DNA of 64,000 nucleotides. Source: Closterium sp. Naga37s-1 (Eukaryota; Streptophyta; Zygnematophyceae; Desmidiales; Closteriaceae). The stretch lies in the NCBI GenBank assembly GCA_947471745.1, contig CANJKZ010000402.1:62001-126000 (forward strand), in the 5' to 3' direction. Shown here piece after piece: positions 55,987 through 64,000 of the stretch (its first letter is position 1; each line of letters begins with the position of its first letter). The position numbers were made by a program, and so were the translations under genes. The notes under the pieces were generated by a model that made no database searches, had not been told where the DNA came from, and worked only from the letters and a program-made list of their open reading frames with translations.

Positions 55987-56927
55987 GCTGCTGAGTAGTA
56001 CTTTTGGCAATTCCAAGGACTAAGGAGTTAGGCAATACACCAGAAATTTTTCACACCGAAGCCTCAATATCCTTGGAATTTTTTCACACCGAATCATGTT
56101 GCTGCCTGGTGCTGCTCGGTGCTGCCTGGTAGCGAGGGTGGATTTTGGCACCAAAAAGGTGAATCTCGATTGGCTGTTTGAGTATCACGTGGAGAATTCG
56201 AGGCTGTGTGGCAGCCGAATGTCGTCATAGTTTCGCTCGTTGGAATCACATTCTGTCAGAAAAAAATGTTCGCCTACATCTGTGGTGTGACTCTCTGTGC
56301 GGTGCAATGCCCCAGTAGCACCCGCCCGCCCCTCACCCGGCAAACCAGCAAACCCCGCCCGCAGTTATCCATGTGGGCGGATCATCGATCCGCCCCGCGC
56401 GCATGGCGCAAAGTGGCGGCTGGAGCTAGACAGGCTCCGCGCGGCACACAACAACACGAAGAGCCACCATGCAGATCTGCGCGCAAATTCGGAAGAGGGA
56501 AAGCACTTCAGTGCGTTTCAACCGTCGGATTCAGATCTGGACAACCATTCCCAAGCCACTGCACAAACCACCTGGAAGTTTCTCCAGGAACAGCAAATTC
56601 ACCACGATGATGGTGTCGCGCTCCAGCACGGTTGTCGTAGATCCACGCCTTGTGTCAGATTTAATCACCGATGTATACACCTTTTAGAAAATTAATGAAC
56701 CGTGCGGAACCTTCTTTGCTTCCCTCCTTTTGCTAATCCCATCATCATCAGCAGCATTCACCTGGATCATCCAGATCCATAGCCTGAATCTGCAGCCTAA
56801 GCTCATTCCCTCATTACTTTCCCTCGCTTATCCCCGCGAGGCTGCTTATTAGTGCTGCACTGCACCACCATTTATGCAATACAGCTATTAGTCTGGTCTC
56901 CATTGTTCCTGAATCCGTCGCCACGCG
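55987..56927. other. Divergent intergenic region CNX1 / PMT-like gene
   Basis: About 940 bases between two start codons facing outward. It should contain both promoters and 5' UTRs. It shows a short duplicated stretch (TTTTTCACACCGAA at about 56048 and 56080; GTGCTGCTCGGTGCTGCCTG at 56108) and a GC-rich part at 56310-56420. Frames open through 56206-56695 have no recognisable content. Confidence 0.55.
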
Positions 56928-59900
56928 ATGGCGAGGCGATTCGATTACCATCACCAGCAGCAGCACCAGCAGGCTGGCCGGCGGACTCTGGCGGCATTCT
57001 GTTTCGCCTTCGTCCTCTTCCTGCTCGTCGCGGCGTACCTCTTCAGTGGCTTCAAGCCGGGACCGATTCCCACATCGTCCGTGGTAAGATCGCTCTAATC
57101 TTGAAACAGCGTCGTCCTCTTCCTGATTGCCTGATCTCCAGTGAAGGAATCACTCGGTTCTGTCGCCGTTTCGATCTATATCATAGCATTGCGTTCTTTC
57201 GTCTACCATTGTTCAATCCTGTTTTATACCGGCAATCTGATAACTCCTTGAAGGTGTTTCTTGATCAAGATTCCAACAGACACCTTCCGGTCCTGAAATT
57301 CGATCAGACACGTGTCGATCAGAACTCCAGTCGAAGGGGTACTTTATGAATCAGGAGTCAATTCTGCAAGTGCCGGTCTTTCGTCCGACTTGTCGATCTT
57401 TCCTCGCATCTACGAATTCAGAACCAGCTTCCGTCACTATAGATTTCTCCCATATCAGGACACGAGTCGTCTCACAATGCTGATTTCTGTCCGCAGTTCG
57501 GATACGCATCAGTCCGATATCCTATTACATTTGTATGTGCTGGCCTTTCCGTTCAGGACGAGGATCAGGACCGGGCAGGAGGCGGCCTTGGAGGTCCCAA
57601 CACGGTCTAAATTTGTAATGCGTTTCTGTGTGCTCTCCTTTCCGTTCAGGACGATGATCAGGATCGGGCAGGAGACGGCCTTGGAGGCCCCAACACGTCG
57701 GATGCGCTGGGAGATGAGCCGCAGGAGCACGAGATCCGGGATTCCAGCAAGCTCAGCCTGAATCTGCCTCCGGTGAAGGGCGCAGGGTACGTTTTTGCTT
57801 CTCCCGATCTGTTCTAAGTTCACTCAAAATACGCTTACGTGAGCCGGAAGAGCAGGAGATTCGTAATTCTAGCGATCTCAGCTCGAATCTGCCTCCAGTG
57901 ATGGGCGCCGGGTACGTTGTTGCTTCTCCGGCTCTGTTCAGAGTTTACTTAAAGTGCAACTAGATAAGCCCAAGGAGCAGGAGATTCGGTTTTTTAGCAA
58001 GTTCAGCCTGAATCTGCGTCCATTGAAAGGCACTGGGAACGCTTGCTCTTCTCCGGATCCCCTTTGTCTGCTGGCTACGTTTTCTCGTTTCCTGATCCTC
58101 TTACCCTCCAGGCTCGTTTTCTGTGTTTCTCGCTTGCAGATCCTAAGCATGTTCCCAAGCAACTTTCCAAAGCATGTTCCCTGCGTCGACCTCGCTATTC
58201 CGTTGGCTGTTTCGTTGCAGGGAGCCGTCAGACTCTGACATGGAACCTCCCTTGAGAGCCGCGGACGAGGAGGAAGGTAGCGAGTCAGCCGCGCAGGAGG
58301 GCCTGCGGGGGGCGGGCAAGGGGGATGCGCGAGCGCAAGCGGAAAAAGAGAGAGATGCGCAGGACGCTGCTGCGCAGGAGGGGGATTCGGAGGGCGGGGA
58401 TGGTCAGGAGGAGGAAGGGTTGCTGCATAGCCGCACTGGTGGCGATGCGAAGGCGGCGGCAGCGGCGGCTGACGCGGCAGCTGCTGCTGATGCTGATGGT
58501 GATGGGGTTGGAGGTTCTGAAGGTGTGGGAGGGGCGAAGGAAGGAGAGGAGGAAGAGAAGGGCGAGAAGGGCGAGGAGGAGAAGGGTGGTGCGGGGAAAG
58601 GGAAAGAAGGAGAAGAGGACGAGAGTGGGGTGGAAGGAAAGGGTTCGGATGCGGAGGAGAAGGATGAAGAGAGTGCGGTTGGGGAGGCGAAGGGAGGGAG
58701 AGTTGCAGGTGGTAAGAAGACGAAGAAAAAGGATGAAGCGGAGGAGGGGGAAGAGGAAGAGGGGAGCGGAACGAAGGGTTCTGAGGCTAAGGAAGCGGAA
58801 GAAGAGAGCGAGGAGGAAGAGGGTAGTGTGAAGAAGAAGGGGATGAAGGGTAAAGGGGAGGATGGAGAGGGGGGCGAGGAGGAGGAGGAGAGTAAGCCAA
58901 AGAAGGGTAAGGGGAAGGAGGGGGCGGAGGAGGAGGGAGGTAGTGAGGAGGAGGAAGAAGAGAGCGCCGGAGGCAAGAAGAAGAAGGGCGGCAAAGGCGA
59001 GGAGGACGCGGAAGAGGAGGAAGAGGCCTCCCCGGTTGCGAAGAAGGCGAAAAGGGCGAAAACGAGCGAAGAGGAAGACGAGGGGAGTGATGGGGAAACG
59101 GAGGAAAAGGGAGGGAAGGGAGATGAGAGCGAGGAAGATGAGGAGAAGCCGAAAAGCAAGAAAGCGAAGAAGGTGAAAGCGAGTGAGGAAGAGGGAGAGG
59201 AGGAGGAGAAGGGTGCAGAGAGTGAAGAGGAGGAGGAGAGTGTGAGCAAGAAGGGAGGAAAGAAGAAGGCTGCAGCGAAGGAGAGTGAGGAGGATGAGGA
59301 GGGTGAGAAGAAGAGCGAGGAAGCGGAGGAGGAAGGGGATGAGGCGGATGTGAAGCCGAGCAAAAAAGTGAAAGGAGCAAAGAAGACGAGGAAGGAGGAG
59401 GGAGAGGATGCGGAAGAGGAGACAGGTGGTGGGAAGGGGGGGAAGGATGAGGAGGGGGGTGATGGGAAGGGGGAGAAAGAGGTAGAGAGCACAGCTGATG
59501 CGGAGGTTGAAGAGGATACTGTGGCAGCTGAAGCAGGGAAGGCTGGAGTGAAGGGTGCGAAGGGGAAGAAGAAGAGTGCGAAGGAGGTGGGTGAGGAGGA
59601 GGAGGAAGGGGAAGGAGGAAAGAGTGAGGATGGTGGGAAGGAGAGTGGGGAGGAGGAGGAAGAGGAAGGAGGGGCTGCGAAGAAGAAAGTGAAGAAGAGT
59701 GGGAAGGAGGAGGAGGAAGCTGATGACGCTGGGGAGGGAGGGGAGGATGAGGAAGGGGAGACCGGGGCAAAGAGGAAGGCGAAGAAGGGAAGCGAGGAGG
59801 GAGAGGAGGAAGGGTCGGAGGAAGGGGGAGAAGAGAGTGAGGAGGAGGAGGGGAAGGGCGGCAAGAAGAGTGGGAAGACGAGCAAGAAGGGGAAGGCGAA

Positions 59901-62900
59901 GAGCAAGAAGCTGAGGGGAGAGAGCGTGGATGGTGCTGAGCAGGATGGGGACGAGGAGGAGGGTGGCGCTGCAGAGACAGTGGTTGAGAAATACGAGGTG
60001 AGCGTGCTTGCTGTTGAGATTACTCTTTTAGACCTGAGCTTTCAGGCCGGCTGCTGTTTTGTGTGTCACTGCGTGCGTGATGAGTCCCGCCGTGAACCGT
60101 GTCCCACCTGTCTGCTACTGACAGCTGCTGTTTTGTGTGTCACCGCGTGCGTGATGAGTCCCGCCGTGAACCGTGTCCCACCTGTCTGCTACTGACAGCT
60201 GCTGTTTTGTGTGTCACCGCGTGCGTGATGAGTCCCGCCGTGAACCGTGTCCCACCTGTCTGCTACTGACAGCTGCTGTTTTGTGTGTCACCGCGTGCGT
60301 GATGAGTCCCGCCGTGAACCGTGTCCCACCTGTCTGCTACTGACAGCTGCTGTTTTGTGTGTCACCGCGTGCGTGATGAGTCCCGCCGTGAACCGTGTCC
60401 CACCTGTCTGCTACTGACAGCTGCTGTTTTGTGTGTCACCGCGTGCGTGATGAGTCCCGCCGTGAACCGTGTCCCACCTGTCTGCTACTGACAGCTGCTG
60501 TTTTGTGTGTCACCGCGTGCGTGATGAGTCCCGCCGTGAACCGTGTCCCACCTGTCTGCTACTGACAGCTGCTGTTTTGTGTGTCACCGCGTGCGTGATG
60601 AGTCCCGCCGTGAACCGTGTCCCACCTGTCTGCTACTGACAGCTGCTGTTTTGTGTGTCACCGCGTGCGTGATGAGTCCCACCGTGAACCGTGTCCCACC
60701 TGTCTGCTACTGACAGCTGCTGTTTTGTGTGTCACCGCGTGCGTGATGAGTCCCGCCGTGAACCGTGTCCCACCTGTCTGCTACTGACAGCTGCTGTTTT
60801 GTGTGTCACCGCGTGCGTGATGAGTCCCGCCGTGAACCGTGTCCCACCTGTCTGCTACTGACAGCTGCTGTTTTGTGTGTCACCGCGTGCGTGATGAGTC
60901 CCGCCGTGAACCGTGTCCCACCTGTCTGCTACTGACAGCTGCTGTTTTGTGTGTCACCGCGTGCGTGATGAGTCTCGCCGTGAACCGTGTCCCACCTGTC
61001 TGCTACTGACAGCTGCTGTTTTGCGTGTCACCGCGTGCGTGATGAGTCCCGCCGTGAACCGTGTCCCACCTGTCTGCTACTGACAGCTGCTGTTTTGTGT
61101 GTCACCGCGTGCGTGATGAGTCCCGCCGTGAACCGTGTCCCACCTGTCTGCTACTGACAGCTGCTGTTTTGTGTGTCACCGCGTGCGTGATGAGTCCCGC
61201 CGTGAACCGTGTCCCACCTGTCTGCTACTGACAGCTGCTGTTTTGTGTGTCACCGCGTGCGTGATGAGTCCCGCCGTGAACCGTGTCCCACCTGTCTGCT
61301 ACTGACAGCTGCTGTTTTGTGTGTCACCGCGTGCGTGATGAGTCCCGCCGTGAACCGTGTCCCACCTGTCTGCTACTGACAGCTGCTGTTTTGTGTGTCA
61401 CCGCGTGCGTGATGAGTCCCGCCGTGAACCGTGTCCCACCTGTCTGCTACTGACAGCTGCTGTTTTGTGTGTCACCGCGTGCGTGATGAGTCCCGCCGTG
61501 AACCGTGTCCCACCTGTCTGCTACTGACAGCTGCTGTTTTGTGTGTCACCGCGTGCGTGATGAGTCCCGCCGTGAACCGTGTCCCACCTGTCTGCTACTG
61601 ACAGCTGCTGTTTTGTGTGTCACCGCGTGCGTGATGAGTCCCGCCGTGAACCGTGTCCCACCTGTCTGCTACTGACAGCTGCTGTTTTGTGTGTCACCGC
61701 GTGCGTGGTGAGTCCCGCCGTGAACAGGCGCCTGGAGCTGAAGCTGAGACGGACCTCTCCCCCCTCCCAGCGCCATCACTCTGTTTTTTTCCTTCCCCCG
61801 CCCCTCCCTCTCTCTCGTTCCAGGCGTGTGACCCTGATCTGTCGGAGATAGTGCCGTGTCTGAGCCCTGCAATGAACAAGCGCATGAAGCTAAAGCTGAA
61901 CACGAAGGTTTTCCTCTCCCTGCTCTGTCACATTTTCACTCCATTCCTGCTCCTGTTCTCCCTTCACTGCACGTCCCCCACCCCTTCTCCCAGGCGTGTG
62001 ACCCTGAGCTGTCAGAGATAGTGCCGTGTCTGAGCCCCGCAATGAACAAGCGCATGACGCTGAAGCTCAACTGAAGCACCAAGACCTCCTTCTCCTCACT
62101 CCTTCACCCCTTCGCACTGTTCCTCTTCCTGCCCTCCCTGCACGCGTTCCCTCCCCCTCTCTCTCGTTCCAGGCGTGTGACCCGGAGCTGTCAGAGATAG
62201 TGCCGTGCCTGAGCCCGGCAATGAACAAGCGCATGAAGCTGAAGCTGAGCACCAAGGTGATGGAGCACTACGAGCGCCACTGCCCCTCGGACGACCTCAT
62301 GCCGCACTGCCTCGTGCCGCAGCCGCCAGGCTACAAGGTGAGAGACAGGCACGGGGTAAAGGGGGGTTGGGGGCGGCGAGCAGGGGTGCAGGGGTAGTGG
62401 GTGGTGTGGGGGCGGGCATGGAGCGCATGAAGCTGAAGCTCAACACCAAGGTGATGGAGCACTACGAGTGCCACTGCCCGCCGGACGACCTCATGCCGCA
62501 CTGCCTCGTGCCGCAGCCGCCAGGCTACAAGGTGAGAGGCAAGCACGGGTGCAGGGGGGAGGGCTGGGGGGAAACAGGGGATCAGGGGTAGAGGGGTGTG
62601 TGGGCGGGAAGAGAAGGGCATGAAGCTGAAGCTGAACACCAAGGTGATGGAGCACTACGAGCGCCACTGTCCCTCGGACGACCTCATGCCGCACTGCCTC
62701 GTGCCGCAGCCGCCAGGCTACAAGGTGAGAGATGGTGGGGGGTTTTGGGTGTCAGGGTGGCACAGGGTCAAGTTTGGAGCAGGGGAAGTGCAGGAATTAA
62801 GTGGCAGGTGCAGTGAACAAGGTGAGCGACAGTGGTAGGTGCAGGACTTCAAGTGGAAGTGTGCGCTTTCCCCTCTCTTTCCTCCGCCCCCAGATTTCCA

Positions 62901-63900
62901 TCCTGTGCAGCCGGGACGGCGTGTGGCTTGCAGATGTGCCGCACACGCTGCTGGCAACAGAGAGATCTAAACACCCCCCTCCCTCTCCCCATCTCTCCCC
63001 TCTCTCCCTTCTCCAGACGTCCATCCCCTGGCCGCGCAGCAGGGACGAGGTGTGGCGGGCCAATGTTCCCCACACTCTCCTTGCCATGGACAAGTGTGAT
63101 TTTCTCCCCTCTGTTTTCCCTCTTCCTGCCAGACGTCCATCCCCTGGCCGCGCAGCAGGGACGAGGTGTGGCGTGCGAACGTCCCCCACACGCTGCTGGC
63201 CACGGAGAAGTCGGATCAGCACTGGATGGTGGTGGATGGCGATATTATTCGATTCCCGGGCGGCGGCACGCACTTCCCTGGGGGCGCAGACAAATACATT
63301 GAGCGCATTGGGAAGGTGAGAAAGACTGGGGAAGAGGGGGGGAGGGGGGGGGGGGGGGTGGGGATGGGTGAAAGGGTGTAAGAGAGCACGTACTTTCCTG
63401 GGAGGGCAGACAAATACATTGAGCGCATTGGGCAGAAAAGGAAGGGGAGGGGGGACGGGCGGGACAAGGGGGACGGGACTGGATGGACGGGTAATGAAAC
63501 TGGCCTCTTTTTTTTATGTTTTTAGACGCCAGAGGCAACACCAACATTTATGTACCTGGATGATTTAAACTGGCACTCCTTCCCTGCCACTCCCACACGC
63601 CCTACCCTCTTGGTCAGATGATGGGAGACGAGAACGGCAACTTCTCGGTGGGCGGCAAGATCCGGACAGTTCTGGACATCGGGTGCGGGGTGGCGTCGTT
63701 CGGCGCGTACCTGCTGGAGCACTCAGTGCTCACCATGTCGGTGGCTCCCAACGACGTGCACGAGAATCAAATCCAGTTTGCGCTCGAGAGGGGCCTGCCT
63801 GCGTTCCTGGGAGTGATGGGGACCCAACGCCTGCCCTTCCCGTCCCTGGCGTTCGACCTGGCCCACTGCTCCCGCTGCCGCATTGACTGGCTGCAGAGAG
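56928..63900 (+). CDS. Putative S-adenosylmethionine-dependent methyltransferase, PMT8/PMT9-like (DUF248/QUA family), 3' end outside window
   Basis: Exons seen: 56928-57083, 57650-57786, 58221-59997, 62173-62337, 63133-63315, 63618-63900 (phases consistent), about 900 residues with the C-terminal half missing. Residues 1-18 are Gln/His/Arg-rich, 19-38 a hydrophobic type II signal anchor. Exon 3 is a ~590-residue Lys/Glu/Gly insertion not usual in this subfamily. Then [53 protein letters not shown], the SAM-binding motif [32 protein letters not shown] and [10 protein letters not shown]. These match the PMT8/PMT9 branch of plant putative methyltransferases, Golgi proteins thought to methylate wall polysaccharides. 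A splice donor (GTGGGT) follows 63900. Exon fragments are repeated in introns 1, 3, 4 and 5. Confidence 0.93.
57550..58045 (+). repeat. Partial copies of PMT-like exon 2
   Basis: An acceptor-side copy (TTCAG/GACGAGGATCAGGACCGG) lies upstream at 57556-57605. Donor-side copies ([19 protein letters not shown] and a worn [19 protein letters not shown]) lie downstream at 57842-57914 and 57963-58040. Confidence 0.85.
58255..59960 (+). repeat. Low-complexity Lys/Glu coding region of PMT-like exon 3
   Basis: Imprecise repeats of GAG/GAA/AAG codons, with SEEEEE and KKKGGK motifs alternating. No fixed period was found. It is open over 1.7 kb without a stop. Confidence 0.85.
60049..61735 (+). repeat. 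74-base minisatellite, about 22-23 copies, in PMT-like intron 3
   Basis: Period 74 bases (starts 60051, 60125, 60199...), nearly identical units (single changes near 60669, 60974 and 61024). The unit contains TACTGACAG followed by CTGCTGTTTTGTGTG and GTGATGAGTCCCGCCGTGAA. The last unit runs directly into AACAGGCGCCTGGAGCTGAAGCTGAG, which matches exon 4, so the array grew from an acceptor-side exon 4 copy. Confidence 0.95.
61824..62730 (+). repeat. Half-copies of PMT-like exon 4 around the intact exon
   Basis: Two acceptor-side copies (from about 61824 and 61995) precede the intact exon 62173-62337. Two donor-side copies (about 62418-62532 and 62618-62725, ending in the same PQPPGYK/GTGAGA) follow it. 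Confidence 0.93.
62890..63435 (+). repeat. Partial copies of PMT-like exon 5
   Basis: Acceptor-side copies at 62894-62970 (worn) and 63018-63097 lie upstream of exon 5. One donor-side copy ([16 protein letters not shown]) lies downstream at 63386-63434. Confidence 0.9.
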
Positions 63901-64000
63901 GTGGGTGGGACGAGTGAGAAGTGGAGGCGAGGGAGGGGCGGACGATTGCGGAATGGGTACAGAACCCCTGTCCCCCTATTGTCCTGCCGTCTGAGTAGTC

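Noticed and set aside
56206..56695. Plus-strand frames in the CNX1/PMT intergenic region
   Set aside because: No recognisable content; two overlapping frames open by composition. Likely 5' UTR and promoter.
60049..61735. CRISPR-like regular array
   Set aside because: Units are contiguous and identical with no unique spacers, the genome is eukaryotic, and the repeat is intronic.

Overview
This is nuclear DNA of a streptophyte (land-plant lineage or charophyte alga). Three plant-type gene architectures show it: a molybdenum-cofactor gene with E domain then G domain fused in one protein (CNX1 order), a DUF248/QUA-type putative methyltransferase with a type II membrane anchor, and a TFIIIA gene whose finger order and long spacer match plant TFIIIA. 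Introns are numerous and mostly GT-AG. The species cannot be fixed from the sequence.

Layout. 1-199: 5' end of a cytochrome P450 gene (minus). 200-2812: mostly empty. 2813-11561 (minus): a near-complete TFIIIA gene in five phase-0 exons, encoding about 1,940 residues because of huge acidic/basic spacers. 12375-48961 (minus): a head-to-tail array of five TFIIIA-related units (called G2-G6 here). Each keeps copies of the finger 2/3/4 exons, then ends in a long acidic spacer, a shared Cys/His/Arg-rich module and an 'EEHLKQQ'-type coiled coil, and lacks the C-terminal fingers. G2 has lost its start codon and carries a one-base deletion. 50056-55986 (minus): complete CNX1 in 11 exons. 56928-63900 (plus, open at the right edge): a PMT8/PMT9-like putative methyltransferase with a ~590-residue Lys/Glu insertion. 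CNX1 and this gene are divergent and share a ~940-base intergenic region.

Two patterns link the window. First, fragments of the last CNX1 exon and its 3' flank lie between successive array units, so the array probably grew by tandem duplication of a block that ran from the TFIIIA-like gene into the end of CNX1. Second, nearly every gene contains local partial exon duplications. Copies upstream of an exon retain its acceptor-side part and copies downstream retain its donor-side part, so the intact exon survives. At least a dozen such junctions carry a short palindrome of form TTTTGAGNNNNCTCAAAA, whose centre (TCGA, ACGT, GCGC or AATT) varies symmetrically. This palindrome-at-duplication-junction signature is the most novel observation here.

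The coding strands are extremely purine-rich (GAG/GAA/AAG), so the opposite strand shows long spurious Pro/Ser/Leu reading frames; these are not annotated. Functionally: TFIIIA activates 5S rRNA genes, CNX1 makes the molybdenum cofactor, the PMT-like protein is expected in the Golgi in wall-polysaccharide modification, and the truncated array products are of unknown function.
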